Assembly (NCBI GenBank): GCA_026705565.1
Contig: JAPPAJ010000249.1
Span: forward strand, 1 to 39,626
Length of the DNA stretch: 39,626 bases
Origin: Caldilineaceae bacterium
GTDB taxonomy: Bacteria > Chloroflexota > Anaerolineae > Caldilineales > Caldilineaceae
Reading direction: 5' to 3'
Numbering within the stretch: position 1 is the stretch's first letter; every line of letters begins with the position of its first letter. Made by a program: the position numbers and the translations under genes. Shown here one piece after another: positions 23,201 to 32,617 of the stretch. A model generated the notes under the pieces. It searched no databases and was not told where the DNA came from. It saw only the letters and a program-made list of their open reading frames with translations.

Positions 23201-23440
23201 GGTAGCAATTACCACGGACCCCAAACGCTGAAGACTGTATCGACCATCAAGATTCACCTCCAGATTGGAGAATTTGCCAGCTACCGGATCTGAAACAGTG
23301 GATTTCTGATCCACTTCCTGGGCCATTATTGGCATAGATATGGCAAGCCATAGCCACAGCGCTATCAGCCATGAATTCTTCGTAATGAAGCAGATCGCCT
23401 TTCGGGCCACAGCTCTCACGGACAATACTCGTTCAAGCAT
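20204..23440 (-). CDS. Secreted leucine-rich-repeat protein with C-terminal bacterial SH3-like region
   Basis: Signal-peptide-like N-term (MLERVLSV...WLIALWLWLAISMPIMAQ), about 27 units of FLsHaPqLthLtLxxxxLxxLPaG, C-term GSIVNLRSAPSTELGKVQYQVVRGEFLEVHER...WLLVETGNRMDWKWGWIRGDLAG. Confidence 0.85.
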   Translation of the reverse strand: MLERVLSVRAVARKAICFITKNSWLIALWLWLAISMPIMAQEVDQKSTVSDPVAGKFSNLEVNLDGRYSLQRLGSVVIATFSTSRSPVQYLARQEPLTLFIIPEGYRPGSTITWEVEGWPVQRDGSADSQNSEPRRFRLQVDPEGLVNYVDDAGVDGIGYLAYAVRLTWPVAGAEAQVCSRSEEIQDAILNSQFPQLQALRTRVYRCDTCSFGLINRLKPVAPRAPGCTATTWSDLSAIRSLGFGKEGGAHLSVSATSDLAGLNGLTELALVAPESVEQVELLAQTPQLKFLDLRIDHESLPLAGLLGQVPDLTHLTLDSAQMKEFELVQPIHLPRLTHLVLKARQLPTLPTDLLGDVPALTRLTLTVDQVVTLPPDLLSHLPRLTHLTLEADNLVALPEEMWPKLAQMTHLTLRTPKLDGLPDGFLERSPYLEHFMLESEVLDELPAGFLAHAPRLIHLTLMTPQVARAPADFLAHAPQLARLAANASLLSILAPETLARSPGLEHLSLAETVETAWPDDLLAPVPNLTHLTVQSQSLMGVPEGFLSQTPKLTRLELRTPELLALPADFSVHTTGLQELILDVDGLTALAPGSLSSSLELTSLTLKSRTLRSLPREFLVHTPQLRELVLQVPGIASLPPRTLSQTSQMLSLILEADGLQEIPANFLTQTPLLEEVVLSTPNLAVLPPGILSSTPNLQGLTMETPKLRSLPAGFLSHATQLERLHMKAYSLSSFPHGFLAHTPGLVGVSLHTGQLGLIPTTVSGTRPAHRFGFSGLLRFESDPSGLQVLPAGFLSHAPQLQDLELLGDSIITFPPGFLSRSGNLRNLIMEVPFLQDLPLGFLQEADNLTSLILRGAQLRNLPAGFLSHVPGLLSLYMSTSNLAALPAEFLLEAPRLVEFFLRDSDLETLPSHFLVQVPMLTQADLDLSAISELPEGFLGKAPQLTELYLTSRHLTSLPDGMLSNAPRLVKLTLEGSSQLVDIPDSVWAHLWDHGTRFVVTGSIVNLRSAPSTELGKVQYQVVRGEFLEVHERDTDSLGNTWLLVETGNRMDWKWGWIRGDLAGLSPIGNAQPPQVRPQ

Positions 23441-23526
23441 GACACTTCCTCTTCCTGGGGCACATTGAAGGTAACTATTCAGATGCTGATGCAGAGGGAG
23501 CGCCAGGTGCCCCTGCCGGCCGGAAG

Positions 23527-24076
23527 TTAGGGCGGGAGCGCGGTCGGCAGGAGGCCGGCCAGGAGGTCGCGCCCCTGCTTGCGGTCGGTCTCGATGAGGC
23601 TGCGCAGGTCGGCGAAGCGACAGGCCCCCTCCATGGTGCGGAAACAACCCGAGATCTTCATACGCAGCGCCTGCTCGGCCCGGTTGTGCCGCGCCACCCG
23701 GCGGCACAGGTTCTCGACCGTGCCGGTGGACAGCGCCACCTCGTGCAGCTCCCGCAACAGACGCGCGAGGCGAGACACGGGCAGGTGCTGGGCGTAGCGC
23801 AGATAGGCCACCAGGGCCGCCATCCGGGCCGCGGGCACGGCCCGCAGCGTGCGCCCGGAATCGCCCGGCTGGCCCCCGCGCGCGGCGTTGGCTGTGGGGC
23901 CGGAACCGGTGGCGAGGACCGTCCCGGGAAGGGAGCTGGCCACTGTTGCTGCTGTGGCGGTCCAGTTGCCGCCGCAACTTCCGGTTCTCTTCCCGCAGTC
24001 GCCCAATCTCTGCCTGCTGCCGGGCATTCTCATCCTGCACTTGGGCGACGCGTTGGGCAAGGGAAGGAACGGACAT
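23527..24076 (-). pseudogene. IS66-family transposase remnant (frameshifted, internally deleted)
   Basis: Frame 1 AQVQDENARQQAEIGRLREENRKLRRQLDRHSSNSGQLPSRDG; frame 2 MAALVAYLRYAQHLPVSRLARLLRELHEVALSTGTVENLCRRVARHNRAEQALRMKISGCFRTMEGACRFADLRSLIETDRKQGRDLL. Confidence 0.75.
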
Positions 24077-24129
24077 GGCGGCGGAACACTCGGGCACGAC
24101 CCCTGTTGTAACACACACCGCCCCGGCGC

Positions 24130-24862
24130 ACGTCAGACCCTCAGGAGGCCCTGGACCGCCTGTTGCAGCGACCACAGGCCTGGACCGTGACCACCCGCTC
24201 GGAAGTCCTGGCCGCCGAGGAGGACATCCTTCTCAAGCCGCGCACCGGGCGTCTGTACCTGAAGCGCATGGGAGCCCAGTGGCGGCGCACGCGGGCGTGC
24301 GTGCGCCACAAGCAGGACCCGGCACTGGCGACCGCAGCGGTGGCGACGCTGGCGAGACTCAAAAAAGTGCCAGGACGCGGAGCTGGACCTCTTCTACCTC
24401 GACGAAACCGGCTTCAGCCCCTCCCTGCCCCCCACCTACACCTGGGCCCCGGCAGGCGTGCGCCCAGTCGCCCCCTACGAGAACCCCGAGGGCCGGCGCG
24501 TGAACGTCCTGACCACCCTGGTCGCGCCCGGCATCTCACCCTTGGAAGGGGGCGCAGGCCCTCGACTGCCTGCGCCACGCCCTGCCCGGGCGCGCCGGCG
24601 TCCCCCGCATCGTGGTCCTCGACAACGCCTCCTGCCACCGCTCCCGAACGGTCCGACAAGCCCGTCGGGAACTGGCAGAGCAGGGGATCTGGCTCTGGTA
24701 CCTGCCGGCCTACAGCCCGGAGTTGAACGACATCGAACGCACCTTCCGCACGGTCAAGCACGGGGCCATGCCCTAGCGCACCTTCACGACCACCAAGGCA
24801 CTGACAGCGGCCGTGGAGACCGCCTTCGAGCTGGTCAACGCCCAGCTGCAACCTTCAGAATA
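24130..24862 (+). pseudogene. IS630-family transposase remnant (frameshifts plus in-frame stop)
   Basis: LFYLDETGFSPSLPPTYTWAPAGVRPV..., RIVVLDNASCHRSRTVRQARRELAEQGIWLWYLPAYSPELNDIERTFRTVKHGAMP*RTFTTTKAL in different frames. Confidence 0.8.
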
Positions 24863-24881
24863 AGTAATGCGAATTGTTTAG

Positions 24882-26346
24882 TACTACAGTGGTAAATATG
24901 GGGTATGATGATCGGGTATCCGTCTCGTGCCTGGAGTTGTCCCATGTCCACCGTCCCCGCCGCGCCCCCGGTTCCGGCCCCCGAGCCCGTGGACCCGGCC
25001 ACAATCGCCACCTGGCCGGCCCACCGGGCGGAGGTGGCCGACCGCCTGGCGCCGGCCCTGGGCACGGCCCCCACGCGGGCGCGGGCCCTGGCCTACCTGG
25101 ACGGCCTGCTGAGCGGAGCGGAGCGCAAGAACGGCTGGCAGCTGGCGGAAGTCAACGGCGACGCCGACCCCTACGGCATCCAGTACCTGCTCAACCGGGC
25201 GCGCTGGTCGGTGACGGAGGCCCGGACCGCCCTCTGCGACTACGTGCAGGCGCACCTGGGGGATCCCCAAGCGGTGGGGATCATCGACGAGACCGCGTTC
25301 CTGAAGAAGGGCGCCCACTCGGCCGGGGTGGCGCGGCAGTACAGCGGCACGGCGGGACGGGTCGAGAACTGCCAGGTGGGGGTCTTCCTGGCCTACGCCG
25401 GGGCGCGGGGGTACACGCTGCTGGACGCGGAACTCTACCTGCCGAAGGGGTGGACCAATGAGCCGGCCCGGCTGCAGGCGGTCGGTCTGGCGCCGGACAC
25501 GCCCTTGGCCACCAAACCGCAGCTGGCCCAACGGCTGCTGGCCCGGGCACAGGAAGCCGGTGTGTCGCTGGCCTGGGTCGTGGGCGACACGGTCTACGGC
25601 CACTCGGGCAAGCTGCGCACCTGGCTGGAGGCGCGGGACCAGGCCTACCTGCTGGCGGTGCCGGCGCACGAAAACTTCCTGGTCGGCTGGCACGAGTATG
25701 TGGTGGGGGAGGTATTTGCGGACTTGGCCGAGGAGGACTGGCAGCGGCTCAGTGCCGGGCCCGGCAGCAAGGGCGAACGCTGGTACGACTGGCAGTGCCT
25801 GGTGCTGGCCGAAGCGGAGGATGCGGACAAGGGCTACTACCTGCTGTTCCGGCGTTCCTGTGCGCAGCCGGAGCAATGGCAGGCCTATCTCGTGTGGGGC
25901 CCCCAGGCCTGCGACGTGCCCACCCTGGTCCGGATTGCCGGCAGCCGCTGGCGCATCGAGTCGGCCTTTGAAATGGCCAAGCAGGAGGTGGGCCTGGACG
26001 AGTACGAGGTGCGCAATGCCCGGGGCTGGGACCGCCACATGAGCCTGGCCCTGTGGGCCCTGGCCCTGCTCAGCGTGGTGCGGGCCGCCTGCCTGCCCCC
26101 GCCGGACCCCCAAAAAAAGCGCGCGGGACCGGGCAGCCTGACGGCTTTCCGACGGGCCCGCGGCCTGGCCGGGGGCTGACCGTGCCCGAAATCCGGCGGC
26201 TGTGGCGGCGCCTGCTGCTGCCCGTGGTGACGGACTTCGAGCAGGTGCTGGCCTGGTCGTACTGGCGCCAATGCCATCAGTGGGTGGCCCGGCACTGCCA
26301 CTACCAGAGGCGGCAGGCCACCACCCTGTGAATTACCACTGTAGTA
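24882..26346 (+). mobile_element. IS701-like insertion sequence
   Basis: Ends TACTACAGTGGTAA...TTACCACTGTAGTA; flanked by TTAG direct repeats (24878-24881 and 26347-26350). Confidence 0.88.
24905..26331 (+). CDS. IS701-family transposase, apparently split by a -1 frame change at A7
   Basis: GIIDETAFLKKG, WVVGDTVYG, WRIESAFEMAKQEVGLDEYEVRNARGWDRHMSLALWALALL; frame 24905-26179 then frame -1 to 26331 (LTVPEIRRLWRRLLLP...). Confidence 0.85.
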
Positions 26347-27534
26347 TTAGAGAAATCCCTTCAGTTTCCGCTTGCGGCTCGGATGCCGCAGGCGATTCAG
26401 GGCCCCCGCCTCAATCTGGCGGATCCGCTCCCGGGTCACCCCGAACTTCTTGCCGACTTCCTCCAGCGTGTAGCTGTGCCCGTCGACCAGGCCAAAGCGC
26501 AGTTCCAGGATGCGGGTCTCGCGGGGGGTCAGGCTGGTGAAGACATCCTGAATCTTCTCCCCCAGTAGAGTCTGGTTGGCGGAATCCTGCGGGCTGTCGG
26601 CATCCTCGTCGGGAATGAAGTCCCCCAGCACGCTGTCCTCTTCCTCGCCCACCGGCTTGTCGAGGCTCAGCGGCCGCTGGCTCACCCGCATGATGTGCTC
26701 GATCTTGCCCGGCGGCACCTCCAACTCTTCGGCCAATTCGTCAATGGTCGGTTCGCGGCCCAGCTTCTGTGACAGGTAGCCGTTGGTCCGGGTCAGGCGG
26801 TTGATCTGCTCGTACATGTGAACCGGCACCCGGATCGTGCGGCCCTGGTCGGCGATGGCCCGGGTGACCGCCTGGCGAATCCACCAAGTGGCATAGGTCG
26901 AGAACTTGAAGCCGCGGTGGTAGTCGAACTTCGTCACCGCCCGCATCAGGCCAACGTTGCCCTCCTGAATTAGATCCAGGAAGGGCACGCCGCGTCCGGT
27001 GTACTTCTTGGCCACGCTCACCACTAGGCGGCTGTTGGCGGTGATCAAGTGATTCTGGGCATCCTCGCCGTCGCGGATTAGCCAGCGCAAATCGTCCTTT
27101 TCGTCCTCACTGAGGTATTCGTCCGGACTGTTCAAGCGCACCTTGGCCTCCTCGGCCTTCTCCATGCGCTTGGCCAACTGGACCTCCTCCTTGGCGGTCA
27201 GCAGCGCCACCCGTCCTATCTCGCGCAGGTAGAGCGTCGTCGAGTCGTTGACGCCGTCCTGGCCAAGGGCCACCTGATCCTGTTCCTCCTCCTCTTCCTC
27301 GGGCCGGTCGTCCCGAACCTGGCCGATGTCGATGCCCTTGTCGATGAGCGCGGCGAACAGGTCCTCCAGCAGGTCCATGGCCAGTTCGGCCCGGGGCAGG
27401 ACCGAGAGGACGTCGCCGTACTGCACGACCCCCTGCTTGGCGCCCAAGGCCAGGATGTGGTCCTTGACCAACTGGCTGTTCATGCCCGGGGCAAAGGCCT
27501 CAGGTACGGCTTCGGTTTGTGGGTTTTGCGCCAC
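26347..27534 (-). CDS. RNA polymerase sigma-70 family factor, RpoD-like (copy 1)
   Basis: [109 protein letters not shown] start. Confidence 0.93.
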   Translation of the reverse strand: MAQNPQTEAVPEAFAPGMNSQLVKDHILALGAKQGVVQYGDVLSVLPRAELAMDLLEDLFAALIDKGIDIGQVRDDRPEEEEEEQDQVALGQDGVNDSTTLYLREIGRVALLTAKEEVQLAKRMEKAEEAKVRLNSPDEYLSEDEKDDLRWLIRDGEDAQNHLITANSRLVVSVAKKYTGRGVPFLDLIQEGNVGLMRAVTKFDYHRGFKFSTYATWWIRQAVTRAIADQGRTIRVPVHMYEQINRLTRTNGYLSQKLGREPTIDELAEELEVPPGKIEHIMRVSQRPLSLDKPVGEEEDSVLGDFIPDEDADSPQDSANQTLLGEKIQDVFTSLTPRETRILELRFGLVDGHSYTLEEVGKKFGVTRERIRQIEAGALNRLRHPSRKRKLKGFL

Positions 27535-27623
27535 GGCCGTCCTCCTTCGATTGTGAACAGGATGCCGGTTTTTTGGGGGGAGAGACCGGCAACTCTCCTC
27601 AAGCGTCCTGTTGTTGTCCGTCG

Positions 27624-28832
27624 CTAAACGAACCAGTTCAGGCTCTTCCTGCGGCTGGAATGGCGCAGCCGAGCCAGCGCTTGGGTTTCGATTTGGCGCA
27701 CACGCTCCCGCGTGATGCCGAATTTCTTGCCTACTTCCTCCAAAGTATAGGCGTAATCATCCACCATTCCGAAGCGAAGTTGCAACGTGTGGATTTCGCG
27801 CGGGGTCAGATCCTGGATGATGTCCTCGATCACTTCCCGCAGCACGGTCATGTTGGACGTCTCCTGCGGGTTGTCCGCGTCGTCGTCCGGGATGAAGTCC
27901 CCCAGCACGCTGTCCTCCTCCTCGCCCACGGGCTGTTCGAGGCTACGCGGATGCTGGTTGACCTTGATGATCTGCTCCACTTTCTGAGTCTGGACCTCCA
28001 GATCCTTGGCCAGTTCCTCCACCGTGGGATCCCGGCCCAGTTCCTGGGACAGCTGGTGGCGGGTGCGGATCATGCGGTTAATCTGCTCATGCATGTGCAC
28101 GGGCACGCGGATGGTGCGGCCCTGGTCGGCAATGGCCCGGGTGACTGCCTGGCGAATCCACCAGGTGGCGTAGGTGCTGAACTTGAAGCCCCGCTTGTAG
28201 TCGAACTTGGCCACGGCCCGCATCAACCCGTTGTTGCCTTCCTGTACAAGATCCAGAAAGGGCACGCCCCGGTTGTTGTACTTCTTGGCCACGCTCACCA
28301 CCAGGCGGCAGTTGGCCGAGATCAGGTGGTCGACGGCCGCCTGGCCGTCCAGCACCACCCATTCCAACTCATCCCGCTCGTCGTCCGTCAGGTCGGCATC
28401 GAGCTCCGCCAGCTTCTCCTTGGCGGCCTCGCCCGCCTCAATGCGCTTGGCCAGGGCCACCTCCTCGGTGGCGGTCAGGAGATCGACCTTGCCGATGTCG
28501 CGCAGGTACAGAGCCACCGAGTCGCTGGCGGCGTCCTGCAGGGGATCGTCGAACCCGTCCGCGTCCTCGTCCAGATCCTCCTCGAGATCATCCAGATCCA
28601 AGCTGCTTCCGGAATCCGCAATCTCGATGCCCTTCTCCATCAGGCTGGTGAAGACATCCTGGAGCAGCTCCGTGTTTTCCTCTACATCGGGCATGACCTT
28701 CAGGATGTCGTCAAACTCAACGACACCATTCTTGTCACCCAATGCCAGTACATGTTCCCTGAAGCCGACGGCGTCGAACTCGCCGTCGGCCAACTGGTGC
28801 CCTTCGGCCATTTGCATCACTCCTTCCTTCAT
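27624..28832 (-). CDS. RNA polymerase sigma-70 family factor, RpoD-like (copy 2)
   Basis: Paralog of the neighbour: [73 protein letters not shown]. Confidence 0.93.
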   Translation of the reverse strand: MKEGVMQMAEGHQLADGEFDAVGFREHVLALGDKNGVVEFDDILKVMPDVEENTELLQDVFTSLMEKGIEIADSGSSLDLDDLEEDLDEDADGFDDPLQDAASDSVALYLRDIGKVDLLTATEEVALAKRIEAGEAAKEKLAELDADLTDDERDELEWVVLDGQAAVDHLISANCRLVVSVAKKYNNRGVPFLDLVQEGNNGLMRAVAKFDYKRGFKFSTYATWWIRQAVTRAIADQGRTIRVPVHMHEQINRMIRTRHQLSQELGRDPTVEELAKDLEVQTQKVEQIIKVNQHPRSLEQPVGEEEDSVLGDFIPDDDADNPQETSNMTVLREVIEDIIQDLTPREIHTLQLRFGMVDDYAYTLEEVGKKFGITRERVRQIETQALARLRHSSRRKSLNWFV

Positions 28833-28873
28833 GTTGACCCCTCTTCCACCAATGTGATTGCTTGCGAACCGGA

Positions 28874-29827
28874 TCAAATGCCGGTCTTGAAATCCCAAAT
28901 GCCGTCAATGCATCGATACTCGGCTGCACAGGACTGGCAAGACAGCGCATCCTCCTCCTGCATCCCAAGACCCGCCGAAGCGGTGCCGCAGGCCGGGCAG
29001 GCGAGCCAATCCGCCAGTGCCGCACCGAATTCCCCCGTTTCGGCCCGGTCGCCCTGCCGCCGGCTGTGCACGAAGACACTGGGCGCCACTTCGCGGCCCG
29101 CGGTCAACGAACCTGCCACCAAGTCCAACCGGGCCAGCCACTGTGGGGGGAACAGTTGCTTAAGAAGCGGGAGCCGGAAGTGGGAGACTCCCATGGCACG
29201 GTCAATGCCGAGATCCAACCTCCGCATCCGCTCCCGGATCCACTCCGGATGGAAGTTGAAGTTCATTTCCGCGAACTCCACGGGCTCCCGCGCATGGGGG
29301 GACCAGGACTGCCGTCCCAACAGGTGGCGTCCCACGGCCTTCAAGTTGCGCTTGTTGGCGAACTCCAGGATGGCCGAACCGCCGGGACGCAGCATCCCGG
29401 CAATGCGCACCAGGGCGAGTTCTGCGCGCTCCAAGTGGTGAATGACCCGAATCATGACCACCGTGTCCATGGCTCCGGGCCGGAAGGGCGGCCGGTACAC
29501 GTCGCCGTTGACGAACACAAATCGTGGATCGTGTCCCCAGCGCTCCACGGCCTGCGCCAGCATGGTGCGGCTGTAGTCGAAGAAGACAACCTGCCGATAG
29601 CCGGCGTATTCCGCACCGAGGCGCCCGAAGCCGCCACCGATGTCCACCAGCCGGAAGCCCTGGGGAGGCAGCAGGGCGCGCAACACCACTCGTTCCGCAA
29701 CGTCCTCGTAGCGGCGGTCGACCTTCTCCCAGAACTCGGTCCGGTAGGCACTGTTCTCGTAATCCATCACCCGGATGGATTCGGACGCCTTCGACGCCGC
29801 CTGCCCTGACTGAACGACCGCTCTCAT
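28874..29827 (-). CDS. SAM-dependent methyltransferase with C-terminal Trm112-like zinc ribbon
   Basis: [60 protein letters not shown]-term [37 protein letters not shown]. Confidence 0.85.
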   Translation of the reverse strand: MRAVVQSGQAASKASESIRVMDYENSAYRTEFWEKVDRRYEDVAERVVLRALLPPQGFRLVDIGGGFGRLGAEYAGYRQVVFFDYSRTMLAQAVERWGHDPRFVFVNGDVYRPPFRPGAMDTVVMIRVIHHLERAELALVRIAGMLRPGGSAILEFANKRNLKAVGRHLLGRQSWSPHAREPVEFAEMNFNFHPEWIRERMRRLDLGIDRAMGVSHFRLPLLKQLFPPQWLARLDLVAGSLTAGREVAPSVFVHSRRQGDRAETGEFGAALADWLACPACGTASAGLGMQEEDALSCQSCAAEYRCIDGIWDFKTGI

Positions 29828-30290
29828 TACCTTGCCTGACCCAGATTTTCGGCTCACGCGCCTGACGTACGATGACATGGGGGGCGAAGGCGCCCGATTA
29901 GTATAGAAGAAAATTATAGCAAATATTTCCCAATTTGCCGGTGTGATTTCCCCGGCCGGGACCGCGGGCAGGGAGACGACATCCCGACCGGGCTCCAGGA
30001 TCCGTCGGCACTCTTTCATTCTCGTTGATGCAGTCCCGGACGCGCACATGGCGAGGGTTCCCTGCAACGGTATCGGCGACACAACCCAAGAGGGCCACTC
30101 GCCGTGGACTTCGGTCCCAACTCCCGCCCATCCCGAACGCCAACGCGTCCGGCACCGGACGCAGACTAGGCGCGGCCACACCAATGACATAACGAAACAC
30201 CATCAAAATCGGTGTTGAGCTGGCATGAACATCACAATTCAAGTATACTTCGGAGTGCAGGCCCCGATTTCCATCGCGGCCCGCCCGCCC

Positions 30291-30608
30291 GAGAGTTCCA
30301 AGATGGCACCACTGTTTTCCTGTACCGTTCCGCTGACCACCGCAGTGTTGTCCTGTATTTATGTAAATAAGGGGGGGGCAGACGGGCGTACACCGCCTGA
30401 AGCCCGCACCCTTGTTCGACCACCCGGGCCCGCAGTAGCGCGGCCCACAGACCCGCATCCGGCCCCGGTTCCCAAGCCCGGGTCACGGAGCACACCACAC
30501 CCGCTACCGCCGCGCCGGCGGCGGCACGCGCCCTCCACTGCCTTCCCAACCGCCGCGTCCGGCCTGTCGGCGCGCGGGCAGCATTACGCGTCTCGGACCG
30601 ACCGGCCC
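30291..30608. repeat. Non-coding tandem repeat unit 1 (318 bp)
   Basis: Starts gagagttccaagatggca; contains tgtatttatgtaaataa + G8 and cgcctgaagcccgcaccc; matches unit 2. Confidence 0.85.
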
Positions 30609-30956
30609 GAGAGTTCCAAGATGGCACTGCTGTTTTCCCGTACCGTTCCGCGGGCCGCCGCAGTGTTGCCCTGTATTTATGTAAATAAGGGGGGGGGCAG
30701 ACGGGCGTACACCGCCTGAAGCCCGCACCCTCGTTCGACCATCCGGGCCCGCAGTAGCGCGGCCCACCGACCCGCATCCGGACCCGGCCCCCAAGCCCGG
30801 GTCACGGGGCATCCCACCCCACACCCGCTGCCGCCGCGCCGTCGGCGGCACACGCCTTCCACGCATCCGACACCCCCTTACAAGGGGATGCGGATGGCCA
30901 CCGCGTCCGGCCTGTCGGCGCGCGGGCGGCATCACGCGTCTCGAACCGATCGGCCC
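30609..30956. repeat. Non-coding tandem repeat unit 2 (348 bp)
   Basis: Same order of blocks as unit 1; G9 tract; about 30 bp extra including a cgcatcc...ggatgcg hairpin. Confidence 0.85.
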
Positions 30957-31005
30957 GAGTTGTCCCACATGTCCAATTTGTCATTGACATAAGGAGTACC
31001 CTGTG

Positions 31006-32442
31006 ATGAAAAACACCACCGTGCGCATCGGCCTACTGGTCCTGGTCGCCGTCGCCGTCCTCGCCCTAACCGGGTTGGGCGGCACCGCCCTCGCGGCCGG
31101 CGACCTGTTCGACGACGACTACTCGGACTGCCCCCACAAGACCCGCTTGCGGGACGGCCAGATTTCAGACTTGTCCGTGAACCGCGACTCCGATGACGAG
31201 GACAATGTCAACGTTTCGTGGGCGGCCACCGATCCCGCGACTTGGGGCCTGGGGTCCAACGCCTACAGGACATCCCTCGTAGTGATTCTGGACGACGGCA
31301 GCCCCGACACCGAGACCTTGTCGCTGGGTTCGAGGAAGACCACCTTCGACGGCGTTGAGACCGGCAAGCAGGTGACGGTCCAGATGGCGATCGTGGTGGA
31401 CACCGCGGATGGCAAATACCTCATCAGCGACATCCTGGAGAAGAGCATCAACCAGAGCCTGACCGAGCCGGCGTTCTCAACCGGATGGCGCCAAGTGACC
31501 GGGGTGACACTCCCCGGGATAACAGGCAAGGCTGCAGACCTCAAAGTCAGTTCCCAACCTGTGGCCGGCATGATGTACTACGTGGGCTACAACGAGAACT
31601 TCGGCAACTACAAGTCCAATGACTCCGATTTGGTGACGACCCCGTCGACCGCGCGGCTGAGAATTGGCTTGGTGCACTCCAGTAACGAGAGCAATGACGA
31701 GCGGGACGACGTGGACTTCAACGCCTACATCATCCGCATCGTTGACGAAGACGGCGATGTGGTGAGCGAAGGTGACGACGTGAGCACCATGGCGAGTAGC
31801 TACAAGAGCAGCAGGGCTACCTTCGGCTTAGACCATGATGGCGACGACGCCGAATCCAGCCCCACCCCCGAGCTCCAACTTACATGGCCTGCGAAACTGG
31901 TCCTGTATGGCGTGAGCCAGGATCCAACGTTCGCGACATCGGACGAACCTGAGAAGCGCACGATAGGGACGTACGCTCTGACCAATGTCCGGATCGTGGA
32001 CGGTGACGACATCACGGCGGCGGCCCACGTCAGCAGTGCGGTGGGAAACAGGGATGGCGGACTGGAACCGAACTACCTTTCCATGGTCAAGGTTGATTCC
32101 TATCCCTTCGATGACACCCAAGTCACCGACGCGGATCCTGACGCCACTCCCCCTGCTGACGCCACTTATGCTCTACCGGATACGCTTGTTGACCACGTGT
32201 ATGCGGAGCCGCCGAACGAGCACCGGGACTTCCCCATCGACACGCTCGCAAGCGACGAGACCTACACGATTTCGGCCTGGGCCATCAACGACAACGATGA
32301 GGTCATCAGTCCGGTGGTCAAGCTGAAGGTGCGGCCCAAGGACACCGCTCGCGGTGATGTCACTGGTTTCCTGGACTACAAGGTGACGACGGCAGCGGAC
32401 GTTGACGGCCTCACCACCACCGAGTTCACAGTGCTCAAGTAG
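31006..32442 (+). CDS. Secreted acidic protein of unknown function
   Basis: aaggag RBS at 30991-30996; signal peptide MKNTTVRIGLLVLVAVAVLALTGLGGTALAAG; Asp-rich mature region. Confidence 0.75.
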   Translation: MKNTTVRIGLLVLVAVAVLALTGLGGTALAAGDLFDDDYSDCPHKTRLRDGQISDLSVNRDSDDEDNVNVSWAATDPATWGLGSNAYRTSLVVILDDGSPDTETLSLGSRKTTFDGVETGKQVTVQMAIVVDTADGKYLISDILEKSINQSLTEPAFSTGWRQVTGVTLPGITGKAADLKVSSQPVAGMMYYVGYNENFGNYKSNDSDLVTTPSTARLRIGLVHSSNESNDERDDVDFNAYIIRIVDEDGDVVSEGDDVSTMASSYKSSRATFGLDHDGDDAESSPTPELQLTWPAKLVLYGVSQDPTFATSDEPEKRTIGTYALTNVRIVDGDDITAAAHVSSAVGNRDGGLEPNYLSMVKVDSYPFDDTQVTDADPDATPPADATYALPDTLVDHVYAEPPNEHRDFPIDTLASDETYTISAWAINDNDEVISPVVKLKVRPKDTARGDVTGFLDYKVTTAADVDGLTTTEFTVLK

Positions 32443-32494
32443 CGGCGTGTGCCGAGTGGGCCGGCCGGGAAAACCGCTGGCCCACCCTCCCCGG

Positions 32495-32575
32495 ACTCCC
32501 AGGATGGGTGGCTGGTAATGACAGGTAGAAAGTAGTGCGTCTCCTCGTGGTTGTCCAGTCACCCATCCTGGGAGT
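32495..32575. repeat. Long inverted repeat downstream of the secreted protein gene
   Basis: actcccaggatgggtg (32495-32510) and cacccatcctgggagt (32560-32575) are exact reverse complements; extends inward to 21 bp with one G.T. Confidence 0.85.
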
Positions 32576-32595
32576 CTTGGACGAGACTCAAATTG

Positions 32596-32617
32596 AGCCC
32601 CCTCGTACGAGGGGGCT
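32596..32617 (+). terminator. Rho-independent-like terminator
   Basis: agccccctcg ta cgagggggct followed by cttgttgtt. Confidence 0.75.

Noticed and set aside
20204-24175. Single 1323-aa ORF joining a transposase-like N-terminus to the LRR protein
   Set aside because: The upstream part is IS66 debris plus out-of-frame GC-rich sequence; an internal Met at 23440 with a signal peptide is the credible LRR start
27519-29441. 640-aa plus-strand ORF
   Set aside because: Antisense to the second sigma factor and the methyltransferase; no domain signature
30232-30968. Minus-strand ORFs (181 aa, 154 aa) with repeated CPPxxYIN/LHK-like peptides across the tandem repeat
   Set aside because: The G8/G9 difference puts the two units in different frames, so the coding reading is not maintained; better treated as non-coding repeat
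30984-30989. TTGACA resembling a -35 box before the secreted protein
   Set aside because: It is 17-22 nt before the start codon, so a matching -10 would fall inside the coding sequence; aaggag there is better read as the RBS
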